Shown here: positions 1-6,943 of the stretch, in pieces | How the letters are laid out: each line of letters opens with the position of its first letter | Numbering within the stretch: position 1 is the stretch's first letter | Assembly (NCBI GenBank): GCA_900772845.1 | Contig: CAAGSD010000138.1 | Span: forward strand, 1 to 52,351 | From: Lachnospiraceae bacterium | Lineage (GTDB): Bacteria > Bacillota > Clostridia > Lachnospirales > Lachnospiraceae | Direction of reading: 5' to 3' | Length of the DNA: 52,351 bases | Program-made: the position numbers and the translations under genes | Notes under the pieces: model-generated | The model's input: only the letters and a program-made list of their open reading frames with translations | Told to the model about the DNA's origin: nothing | The model's database searches: none

Positions 1-1
1 A

Positions 2-70
2 CTTGCAAATGCGATCCCGGAATTTATGCGATTCAATATTGTAGAAGGTGAGGTGCGAAATGTCTGCTGA
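2..70 (+). CDS. 3' end of an upstream gene (partial)
   Basis: A reading frame open from the window edge ends at the TGA at 68-70 and encodes about 22 residues. It overlaps the next gene's ATG at 60 by 11 bases, a layout typical of translationally coupled two-gene modules. Upstream partners of DUF6036 nucleotidyltransferases are often small DNA-binding or antitoxin-like proteins, but too little is visible here to assign a family. The overlap is the only support. Confidence 0.4.
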   Translation, partial: LANAIPEFMRFNIVEGEVRNVC

Positions 71-791
71 TAAGCCTTTTACAAAAGAAAATCTGGACGG
101 CTATCTGAGGGAACTGGCAAAAGAATTTCGTAAAAAGAATGGCAATAAAATGTCGGCGGAAATTATTTTGATAGGCGGCGCATCAATTCTTATAAACTAT
201 GGATTTAGAGAAATGACTTATGATATGGATGCAATTATTAAGTCATCTGGCGCAATGAAAGAGGCAATTAATACAGTAGGTGATAGACTTGAATTGCCGG
301 TTGGATGGTTAAATACAGATTTTGCTCATACGAAGTCATATACACCTAGATTAGTGGAATACTCAAAGTATTATAAGACCTTTGCAAATATTCTTCAGGT
401 TAGAACGGTATCAGCAGAATATCTTGTTGCGATGAAACTTATGGCAGGCCGACAATATAAAAATGATTTATCTGATATTGTAGGTGTTTTAATTGAGCAA
501 GAAGAACGAAAGGACCCTTTGAGTTTTGAAACCATTCAGAAGGCGATAGTAGATTTATACGGTTCCTATGACAAAATACCGGAAGATTCCAGAGTCTTTA
601 TCGAAGCTGTTTATAACAAAGAGGACCTGCATGATTTCTATAGGCAGTGCAGAGAGATTGAGCAGGAAAATAAGGATACCTTAGTGGAATTTCAAGAAGA
701 TTATCCAAGGGTGCTTAATGGTGATAATCTTGCGGATGTCCTGAAAGCAGCAAGAGCAAAGAAGCGCAAGAAATACAGTATTGACAGGTAA
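60..791 (+). CDS. DUF6036-type nucleotidyltransferase-like protein
   Basis: The 243-residue protein resembles DUF6036 / AbiEii-like minimal nucleotidyltransferases. Near residues 38-60 it has an Ile-Gly-Gly-Ala-Ser glycine motif, then a Thr-Tyr-Asp-Met-Asp-Ala segment that would supply the metal-binding aspartates. A Lys-Leu-Met-Ala-Gly-Arg segment further on is also typical. The C-terminus is rich in Lys and Arg. I prefer the ATG at 60 to the in-frame GTG at 48 because an AGAAGGTGAGG stretch lies just upstream of the ATG. The gene overlaps the end of a preceding gene, as in toxin-antitoxin or abortive-infection pairs. It is clearly more AT-rich than the metabolic genes from 2.8 kb onward, which fits accessory DNA. 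Toxin or defence activity is inference; the fold assignment is fairly secure. Confidence 0.65.
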   Translation: MSADKPFTKENLDGYLRELAKEFRKKNGNKMSAEIILIGGASILINYGFREMTYDMDAIIKSSGAMKEAINTVGDRLELPVGWLNTDFAHTKSYTPRLVEYSKYYKTFANILQVRTVSAEYLVAMKLMAGRQYKNDLSDIVGVLIEQEERKDPLSFETIQKAIVDLYGSYDKIPEDSRVFIEAVYNKEDLHDFYRQCREIEQENKDTLVEFQEDYPRVLNGDNLADVLKAARAKKRKKYSIDR

Positions 792-833
792 AAATAATTC
801 GCAATAATTTCTCCTTTTTAAGCAGCTTTATGA

Positions 834-1364
834 GTATTTTTATCTGAAAAAGAAAGAAATTATAAAAGGGATTCTGGAAGAAAAATTGTAATTATTAACG
901 ATGCTATCTTCAAGAAAAAGAAATATATTGGATGGAAGGAAGTAAAGGAATATTTAAAGAAATATGTAGGAGAATATTACACCATCTTATCGGTAGACGA
1001 GAGGGTATATATTAGTTCGGATTTTCCTAACGAATTTACAGGTTCAATCTATACATATTCACTGAAAGGGGCAAATGTAAAAGCCAAGGCAAACGCAGCA
1101 CAGGTAATTCCTCAAATGATAGAGATTGCAAGTGGTGGAAATTACAGAGAAAATAATGAAGACAAGCATAGGCGTAATGCAAAATATGGCTGGTATCGAT
1201 ACGATTCTTATTTTGGAATTCCGGTGTATGATAATGAGGGAAAAGTAAAATGCTATAATGTGTTTCATGCATCTTTGCTGATTCGCCATGATGAGGATGG
1301 TAAAAAGTATTTGTACGATATTATAGACATAAAAAAAGAAACGAGCTACCCGCTTGAGCCATAA
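834..1364 (+). pseudogene. Remnant of an LPD-like (large polyvalent protein-associated) protein, no start codon
   Basis: This frame is open from the TGA at 831 to the stop ending at 1364. From about 900 on it reads as real protein: an Asn-Asp-Ala-Ile-Phe start, a Lys-rich helix, a Ser-Asp-Phe-Pro-Asn-Glu segment, Ala-Lys-Ala-Asn-Ala-Ala, and a C-terminal Arg-His-Asp-Glu-Asp-Gly-Lys-Lys-Tyr-Leu-Tyr-Asp. This resembles small proteins common on Lachnospiraceae mobile elements that look like the domain of large polyvalent proteins. No ATG, GTG or TTG occurs in frame before the internal ATG at 1116, which would delete half the domain. The 5' end therefore seems lost or damaged. An ATT start at 885 is the only alternative and has no convincing ribosome binding site. 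Confidence 0.5.
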
Positions 1365-1725
1365 AGCTGTACACGACAAAAAACCCATTTCTTATACTTA
1401 TAATATTATGTGATAACAGAAAAGTCAATGAAAATATGAAATAAGAAGGACATTTACAGCATACTGCCTAAATTCATATAGTGCAGATTTTGCTATTTTG
1501 CTGCGTTGACAATTAGATGTCGTTTTGCTATTCTTTATCCATAAGCAGATTTTTTCTATTTCAAAATTTCTATGTCAGCGCAAGTTGATGTCTGTGACTT
1601 CAGAAGAATCCCTGCTTAGTTACCCAATGACAACAATAGAGCAGGAGAAGATATAAGAACGGGTGGATTTGCTTCGTGATATGCCAGAGATATTCTCCTG
1701 CAGCAAGTGTAAAAGGAGAGTGCGA
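1365..1725. other. Intergenic region with one inverted repeat, no gene
   Basis: I see no supported gene here. The stretch is AT-rich and separates the LPD-like remnant from the Rpn nuclease gene. Its only structure is an inverted repeat: GCAGGAGAA at 1641-1649 and TTCTCCTGC at 1693-1701, flanked by GATAT on the inner sides, with a loop of about 43 bases. It lies in the leader of the nuclease gene and could fold in the mRNA. Confidence 0.5.
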
Positions 1726-2532
1726 ATGGCAAAACGTTATGAAGAACTGACGATTGCAGATGATTTTATGTTTGGCAAAGTAATGGAAGATAAGGTGCTT
1801 TGCCGGGATGCGCTGGAGCGGCTGTTAGAGGAAAAGGTTGGAGTTTTGGAAAATATTCAGACGCAGAGAGAGTTTCGGTACGTGTCTGCCGGAAAACCGT
1901 TTCGCTTGGATGTATACGCCAGAGACCAAAAACGCATTTATGATGCGGAGATGCAGAATCTGAATCGTCAGTCGGTGAAAAAATTAGAATTGCCAAGGAG
2001 AAGCAGATTTTATCAATCCAGCATGGATATGGACCATTTGAGCAGAGGAAATTCTTATCGGGAACTTCCGGAAGGAAAGGTATTGTTTCTCTGTACGTTT
2101 GATCCGTTTGGATTGGGGTATGCAAAGTATACGTTTCAGAATCTTTGCATGGAAGATAGAAAGCTATACTTAGAGGATGGAACGGAAAAGATTTTTTATA
2201 ACTGTGTCAGCGATGCGGAGAATATACCGGAGAATTTGAAGACATTATATGATTATATCAGAACCGGGAAGGTAGGGGATGATCTGACCCGAAGGATAGA
2301 TGAGGCTGTAAACAAAGCGAGAAAAAATGAAGCATGGAGGTCCGAATACATGAAAGAGCTATTACATGATGATGACGTCAGAGAAGAGGGCAGAGCAGAA
2401 GGCGAAGTACGTGGAACCATCAGGGTTTGCAAGGAGTTTGGTTTAAGTTTTGAAGAGACTGCGAATCGAATCCGGGAGATGCTTCAATTGCCGGAGGAAG
2501 CAGTGCAGAGGGATATGAAGTTGTACTGGTAG
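1726..2532 (+). CDS. Rpn family recombination-promoting nuclease / PD-(D/E)XK putative transposase
   Basis: The 268-residue protein belongs to the Rpn / PDDEXK_2 family. It opens with the family's Asp-Asp-Phe-Met-Phe-Gly-Lys-Val segment. The nuclease core is visible around residues 65-80: Arg-Leu-Asp-Val-Tyr-Ala followed by Tyr-Asp-Ala-Glu-Met-Gln, supplying the D...ExQ catalytic residues. A Lys/Arg- and Glu-rich tail ends in a helical segment. Family members cut DNA and promote RecA-independent recombination in E. coli; action in this strain is inference. The ATG at 1726 has AAAGGAGAG just upstream, so a longer reading from 1663 is rejected. Such genes are usually dispersed, multi-copy accessory genes, in line with the AT-rich neighbourhood. 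Confidence 0.85.
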   Translation: MAKRYEELTIADDFMFGKVMEDKVLCRDALERLLEEKVGVLENIQTQREFRYVSAGKPFRLDVYARDQKRIYDAEMQNLNRQSVKKLELPRRSRFYQSSMDMDHLSRGNSYRELPEGKVLFLCTFDPFGLGYAKYTFQNLCMEDRKLYLEDGTEKIFYNCVSDAENIPENLKTLYDYIRTGKVGDDLTRRIDEAVNKARKNEAWRSEYMKELLHDDDVREEGRAEGEVRGTIRVCKEFGLSFEETANRIREMLQLPEEAVQRDMKLYW

Positions 2533-2752
2533 ACTGACAACATAGATATAAAAAGAAAAGGGTTACATGGCGTCAATAATTTTGTAGAAAGGCTGGCAGA
2601 ATTTTATTCAGAAAGATTTTGTTAAAATCAATTTGAACAAAAATGTTTTGAATAAAGACGAAGCAATTTTTATTTTCCCTTGCATCTCCACCGCAAATAG
2701 TATAAAATAAACCCAGTGTTGCAAACAAAATATTACAATAAAACGCACAACG

Positions 2753-2784
2753 GGGTGCATGCCGGGAGGCATGCGCCCTTTTTT
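2753..2784 (+). terminator. Rho-independent terminator after the Rpn gene
   Basis: An 11-base-pair stem (2753-2763 with 2768-2778, one G-T pair) has a four-base loop and is followed by six T residues. It sits about 220 bases after the Rpn stop codon and about 50 before the end of the convergent gene. The remaining 2533-2752 stretch is AT-rich and I see no gene in it. Confidence 0.8.
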
Positions 2785-2833
2785 GCGTTAAACGGAAATT
2801 TTCGCATGCTGCGTAAACAGGGCACCTGGCTCT

Positions 2834-3571
2834 CTACGCCGCAGGATTGATATCAGCTGTCGGCACCTTCGTGGGTTCCGTGGTTTTCCCATCCGTTTCC
2901 GGCGAAGTGGCCGCAGAATTCTCAGGGGAAGCCGCCGGTGTGGCGGTGGTCTCCGGTGTAGTCGAAGCTTCCGGTGTTGCACTGGGCTTTGCTTTTTCCA
3001 GTGAAGCCTTAACAGCTTCCAGCAGCACCAGGGAAGTATATCTGGTCTCCGCAGAATATGTCACCTGACTTAGATCCTGTGTCTCGCAGATCTGCTCACT
3101 TAGGGAATCCATGGTGGGCTCCAGCAGTGGATACATGGTGGTCAGAGTCTCATCGGGATTCGCCAGGCTTAAGGATGTGATGGCGTGGTCGTTTACGATG
3201 ACTTCCACATTGACAGTCTCACTGCCGAGGATCAGTTCGGTGGTATAGATCCCGGGGATATATGTATTGTCAGTACCGGCAGGCCCGGAGACACTATCCA
3301 GAACAGCACCGGTATCGGCACTAGCTCCCGTGGAGACATCCTCCGCATCGGAGAACTGTGATGAACGTCCGAGATCCGCCACATTGTCCGGCATAGCGGT
3401 TTCGGCAGTATTGTCAGGGGAATCCGGTGTTCCGGAGGAGGTATCCGCATCTTTTCCCGGCAACAGCAGCATCAACAGTAATATCAGAAACAACACGCCC
3501 AATGCGGCGAAGATTCCGGTATAGAGCAGTTCTTTTCTGCGAAGGACAACGATCTTTGTATTTGCACTCAT
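2834..3571 (-). CDS. Membrane-anchored FMN-bind-like protein with Thr/Pro-rich tail
   Basis: The 245-residue protein has a short basic N-terminus, one hydrophobic segment (about residues 15-37) and a Ser/Thr/Asp-rich linker. A domain of about 90 residues follows, beginning Tyr-Ile-Pro-Gly-Ile-Tyr and ending in a Leu-Glu-Ala-Val-Lys helix. The tail is low-complexity Pro-Thr-Glu-Ala. The domain has the layout of FMN_bind domains, but the usual Ser-Gly-Ala-Thr flavin-attachment motif is replaced by Tyr-Ser-Ala-Glu-Thr-Arg-Tyr-Thr-Ser, so covalent flavin is doubtful. It is probably an extracellular membrane-anchored protein. The start is placed at the ATG (complement of 3569-3571) preceded by AGGAG rather than further upstream. 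It is divergent from glnA. Family assignment is moderate; function is unknown. Confidence 0.6.
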   Translation of the reverse strand: MSANTKIVVLRRKELLYTGIFAALGVLFLILLLMLLLPGKDADTSSGTPDSPDNTAETAMPDNVADLGRSSQFSDAEDVSTGASADTGAVLDSVSGPAGTDNTYIPGIYTTELILGSETVNVEVIVNDHAITSLSLANPDETLTTMYPLLEPTMDSLSEQICETQDLSQVTYSAETRYTSLVLLEAVKASLEKAKPSATPEASTTPETTATPAASPENSAATSPETDGKTTEPTKVPTADINPAA

Positions 3572-3661
3572 TCTTTGGTCTCCTTGGAATGATGGGATGA
3601 TCTTTATAAATAGTATGCGTAAGACTTCCCGCATAGTACAGCAAAAGGGGAGAACTTCGCA

Positions 3662-3691
3662 TTGACAAGACAAAACAGGCATTGCTATAGT
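3662..3691 (+). promoter_or_regulatory. Sigma-A-type promoter of glnA
   Basis: TTGACA at 3662-3667 and TATAGT at 3686-3691 are separated by 18 bases. Transcription would start near 3698, giving a leader of about 70 bases that begins with the hairpin at 3705-3735. Confidence 0.65.
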
Positions 3692-3704
3692 TAATAATAA
3701 GTGT

Positions 3705-3735
3705 TTTTCCACGGATGCGTCCGCCCCGTGGAAAA
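3705..3735 (+). promoter_or_regulatory. Leader hairpin upstream of glnA with alternative pairing
   Basis: A perfect 10-base-pair stem, TTTTCCACGG (3705-3714) with CCGTGGAAAA (3726-3735), encloses an 11-base loop. The loop's CCGCC (3721-3725) is also complementary to GGCGG at 3746-3750, just before the ribosome binding site at 3760-3764. Two exclusive structures can therefore be drawn. No T tract follows, so this is not a simple terminator. A regulatory role is inference. Confidence 0.5.
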
Positions 3736-3769
3736 GGAGCAGACAGGCGGCGCAGAAACGAGGGTAACG

Positions 3770-5104
3770 ATGAATAATTATACCAAGGAAGACATCATCC
3801 GTCTTGTGGAAGAAGAGGATGTGGAATTTATCCGTCTGCAGTTCACGGATCTGTTCGGCAATCTGAAAAATATTGCGGTGACAGCCAGTCAGCTGGACCG
3901 TGTATTGAACAATAAATGCATGTTTGACGGTTCGGCCATCGACGGTTTTGCCCGGATCGAGGAATCCGACATGTATCTGTATCCGGATCTGTCGACACTG
4001 GAGATTTTCCCCTGGAGACCCCAGCAGGGCAAGGTGGCACGTATGATCTGCGATGTATATCGTCCCAACGGACAGCCTTTCGAGGGAGATCCCCGTTATG
4101 TGTTAAAGCGTGCGGTGCAGCAGGCAGAGGATATGGGATATACTTTTGAGGTAGGTCCCGAGTGTGAATTTTTCTTATTTAATACGGATGAAAATACCAT
4201 GCCTACCACCAACACCCACGAGCAGGCAGGGTATTTTGATATCGGACCTCTGGACTTCGGTGAGAATGCCCGTCGTGACATTGTCATGAATCTGGAGGAT
4301 ATGGGCTTTGTCATTGAGGCATCCCACCATGAGATGGCTCCGGCACAGCATGAGATCGATTTCAGATACGATGAGGCATTACATACCGCAGACAATATCA
4401 TGACTTTCAAGATGGCAGTGCGCACTATTGCGAGACGTCACGGTCTGCACGCTACCTTTATGCCGAAGCCCAAGTTCGGTGTCAATGGTTCCGGTATGCA
4501 CATCAATATGTCCTTACAGAAGGATGGGAAAAATATTTTCCAGGATGTTTCCGATCCTAACGGTCTGAGTAAAGAAGCCTATTATTTTATCGGCGGTATC
4601 ATGAAGCACATCAAAGGAATGGCAGCCATCACGAATCCACTGGTGAATTCCTATAAGCGTCTGGTGCCAGGTTTTGAGGCACCGGTCTATATCGCATGGA
4701 GCACGACGAACCGCAGCCCCCTGATCCGTATTCCGGCTGCCGCAGACGGAGAGGCTACCCGTATCGAACTGCGCAGCCCCGATTCCGCAGCGAACCCTTA
4801 TCTGACACTGGCAGTCTGCCTGAGTGCAGGATTAGAGGGCATCCGGGAGAAGATCGCTCCCCCTGAGAGCATCAATGCGAACATCTTCGCACTGACTGCG
4901 GAGGAGCGGAAGGAATTACACATTGACCAGTTGCCCGGCACCCTTTTAGAGGCAGTGGAGGAACTGGAGAAGGATATGTTCATTCAGGAGGTATTGGGAG
5001 AGCATATTGCCGGAAAATACATCGATGCCAAGCGGAAAGAGTGGCATGAGTACCGTTCCCAGGTATCCGAGTGGGAGATCCAGGAGTATCTGTACAAATA
5101 CTAG
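3770..5104 (+). CDS. glnA: Glutamine synthetase, type I
   Basis: This cytoplasmic enzyme makes glutamine from glutamate, ammonia and ATP. The 444-residue length is that of the short GSI-alpha class, without the extra insert and adenylylation region of GSI-beta. Recognisable motifs in order are the N-terminal Phe-Thr-Asp-Leu-Phe-Gly beta-grasp, Glu-Cys-Glu-Phe-Phe-Leu-Phe (metal ligands), Gly-Ser-Gly-Met-His-Ile-Asn (ATP/ammonia site), Asn-Ser-Tyr-Lys-Arg-Leu-Val-Pro-Gly and Arg-Ile-Glu-Leu-Arg-Ser-Pro-Asp. The ATG at 3770 has GAGGG eight bases upstream, so the longer frame is rejected. An ANTAR regulator follows, and a structured leader precedes the gene, suggesting RNA-level nitrogen control. 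GSI-alpha enzymes are usually feedback-inhibited by glutamine. Confidence 0.97.
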   Translation: MNNYTKEDIIRLVEEEDVEFIRLQFTDLFGNLKNIAVTASQLDRVLNNKCMFDGSAIDGFARIEESDMYLYPDLSTLEIFPWRPQQGKVARMICDVYRPNGQPFEGDPRYVLKRAVQQAEDMGYTFEVGPECEFFLFNTDENTMPTTNTHEQAGYFDIGPLDFGENARRDIVMNLEDMGFVIEASHHEMAPAQHEIDFRYDEALHTADNIMTFKMAVRTIARRHGLHATFMPKPKFGVNGSGMHINMSLQKDGKNIFQDVSDPNGLSKEAYYFIGGIMKHIKGMAAITNPLVNSYKRLVPGFEAPVYIAWSTTNRSPLIRIPAAADGEATRIELRSPDSAANPYLTLAVCLSAGLEGIREKIAPPESINANIFALTAEERKELHIDQLPGTLLEAVEELEKDMFIQEVLGEHIAGKYIDAKRKEWHEYRSQVSEWEIQEYLYKY

Positions 5105-5169
5105 AAAATTCCTTTCTTTTGTAAAAACAGAGTAACTATTCAGAACCTCGCTGCCCCATACATGAGGAA

Positions 5170-5181
5170 AATCAGCTGATT
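5170..5181. promoter_or_regulatory. 12-bp perfect palindrome between glnA and the ANTAR gene
   Basis: AATCAGCTGATT is a perfect palindrome in the 183-base gap after glnA. It could be an operator or a short hairpin. I see no convincing terminator in this gap, so the ANTAR gene may be partly read from the glnA transcript. Confidence 0.3.
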
Positions 5182-5287
5182 AAGTGGAAAGCACGGGCAG
5201 TATGCAGTTTCGCTAATGCTAATGTGAGGGAGGGTCCGTAATAGTTGCATGACAAAGTAAAAAAGACAGAAGAAAGGAGGTGGGCCG

Positions 5288-5836
5288 ATGACGAACATTA
5301 TTGTCGTGCTGCCGAAGCTGGAGGAAGCCAAGGGCGTCAAGAATATCCTGGTACGCAGTGGCTTTCAGGTCACGGGTATCTGTACCACGGGAACCCAGGC
5401 CATCAGTCAGGCGGACGGTCTGAATGATGGTATTGTGATCTGCAGCTATAAGCTGGCAGATATGGTATATACAGAATTGCATGATGATCTGCCGGAGGGC
5501 TTTGAGATGCTGCTGATGGCATCGCAGAATCTGATCAGTGAATGTTATGGGAACGGGATTGTATGTCTCTCCATGCCGTTAAAGGTACAGGATCTGGTCA
5601 ATACAGTGAATCTGATGGCAGAGGGTGTGGAACGCCGCAGAAGAAAACGCCGTATGCAGCCGAAGGTACGGAATGCAGCGGATGAAAAAGCGATCAAGGA
5701 TGCCAAGGAATTACTGATGGCAAGAAATCATATGACGGAAGAGGAAGCCCACCGCTATCTTCAGAAGACCAGTATGGACAGTGGTACCAATCTGGTGGAG
5801 ACAGCACAGATGGTGCTGTCCATGATGACGGAGTAA
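5288..5836 (+). CDS. ANTAR-domain regulator with degenerate receiver domain
   Basis: The 182-residue protein has an N-terminal receiver-like domain (about 1-110), a basic linker (Arg-Arg-Arg-Arg-Lys-Arg-Arg near 118) and a C-terminal ANTAR domain (about 128-180) with the Ala-Lys-Glu-Leu-Leu-Met-Ala-Arg helix. ANTAR domains bind paired RNA hairpins and prevent transcription termination. At the position of the phospho-accepting aspartate the sequence reads Ile-Val-Ile-Cys-Ser-Tyr-Lys, so ordinary phosphorylation is not expected. The AAAGGAGG site seven bases before ATG 5288 is strong. Its place after glnA suggests a role in nitrogen control, as for NasT and AmiR. Its RNA target is not identified. 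Confidence 0.88.
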   Translation: MTNIIVVLPKLEEAKGVKNILVRSGFQVTGICTTGTQAISQADGLNDGIVICSYKLADMVYTELHDDLPEGFEMLLMASQNLISECYGNGIVCLSMPLKVQDLVNTVNLMAEGVERRRRKRRMQPKVRNAADEKAIKDAKELLMARNHMTEEEAHRYLQKTSMDSGTNLVETAQMVLSMMTE

Positions 5837-5920
5837 ATAGGGCGGCACGGAAAGGGTGAGCGTATTCCGTACGACACAGGCAAGGAATGTGAAATAGAAC
5901 AACAGGAGGAACAGCAATCC

Positions 5921-6808
5921 ATGAAATTTACAAAAATGCAGGGCTGTGGCAACGATTATGTATATGTTAACGGCTTTACGGAGAAGCTTTCACCGGAAGA
6001 GAAGCCGGAGATCGTCAGAAGCTTAAGCGACAGACATTTCGGAATCGGCGGTGACGGTGTGATCTTTATCAATCCGGCGGAGGAAGCGGATTTTGAAATG
6101 GAAATGTACAACGCAGACGGCAGCCGCTCGGAGATGTGCGGCAATGGTATCCGCTGTGTGGCAAAATATGTCTACGACAAGGGACTGACGGATAAAACAG
6201 ACATTACCATCGTCAGTGCCGGCAAAATAAAATATCTGAAACTCACCGTGGAGGGGAAGACCGCCACAGACAGAGGACAGGTGGCTTTGGTACAGGTAAA
6301 TATGGGCAATCCGATCCTTGCCCCGGCAGAGGTGCCGGTAACGGCGGAAGCCACACAGGAGACGGCAGACGGCCCGGCGGTAGTGAATGCTCCCATCATG
6401 GTAGACGGTACGGAATACCGCATGACCTGTGTCTCCATGGGCAATCCCCATGCCATCGTATTTATGAATGGTGTAAAAGATCTGGACATCGAGAAGATCG
6501 GTCCAAAGTTCGAACATCATACCTGCTTCCCCAACCGGACCAACACGGAATTTGTAGAGATACTGGATCGGAAAAATGTGTTCATGCGTGTCTGGGAGAG
6601 GGGTACCGGAGAGACCCTTGCCTGTGGTACAGGATGCTGTGCTACGGCGGTGGCCTGCGTGCTAAATGGTTTGACGGACGAGGAAATAACTGTTAAACTA
6701 TTAGGCGGTGAACTGCACATCAAATGGGACCGCAAGGAGAATCTGGTCTACATGACCGGCCCCGCAAAGATCGTATTTGAAGGTGAAGTGGACCCGTACT
6801 CCATCTGA
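5921..6808 (+). CDS. dapF: Diaminopimelate epimerase
   Basis: This enzyme interconverts LL- and meso-diaminopimelate for lysine and peptidoglycan synthesis. The 295-residue protein has both catalytic cysteines: Cys73 in Glu-Met-Cys-Gly-Asn-Gly and Cys235 in Ala-Cys-Gly-Thr-Gly-Cys-Cys. The N-terminal Met-Gln-Gly-Cys-Gly-Asn-Asp-Tyr and Gly-Ile-Gly-Gly-Asp-Gly signatures are also present. It is somewhat longer than typical, with an Ala/Glu/Thr-rich insert around residues 135-155. It lies 84 bases after the ANTAR gene and 135 before dapL, giving the last two steps of the aminotransferase route to meso-diaminopimelate. An internal 42-base segment (6668-6709) recurs at 17741-17782. Confidence 0.97.
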   Translation: MKFTKMQGCGNDYVYVNGFTEKLSPEEKPEIVRSLSDRHFGIGGDGVIFINPAEEADFEMEMYNADGSRSEMCGNGIRCVAKYVYDKGLTDKTDITIVSAGKIKYLKLTVEGKTATDRGQVALVQVNMGNPILAPAEVPVTAEATQETADGPAVVNAPIMVDGTEYRMTCVSMGNPHAIVFMNGVKDLDIEKIGPKFEHHTCFPNRTNTEFVEILDRKNVFMRVWERGTGETLACGTGCCATAVACVLNGLTDEEITVKLLGGELHIKWDRKENLVYMTGPAKIVFEGEVDPYSI

Positions 6809-6823
6809 TAAAATAAACTCCTC

Positions 6824-6870
6824 CATAGCAACACAGATTGACTGCTTGCAGGCAAAGATGTGTTGCTATG
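6824..6870 (+). promoter_or_regulatory. Long hairpin in the dapF-dapL gap
   Basis: A perfect 12-base-pair stem (6824-6835 with 6859-6870) encloses a 23-base loop. The loop contains the small palindrome CTGCTTGCAG at 6842-6851. No T tract follows, so simple termination is unlikely. It may be an mRNA processing or stability element, or an operator. Function is unknown. Confidence 0.5.
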
Positions 6871-6943
6871 AGAGAAATTGCTTATTTACGACAGCAAGGT
6901 GACAGCAACACTGCACCAAGGATAATAGAGAGGAGAACGTACT

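Noticed and set aside
792..900. A tRNA or small RNA in the gap after the DUF6036 gene
   Set aside because: No cloverleaf, CCA end or strong promoter-terminator pair was visible.
3705..3750. glnA leader hairpins as a classical paired ANTAR target
   Set aside because: The loops are not hexanucleotides with A and G at positions one and four; the structure is reported only as a possible switch.
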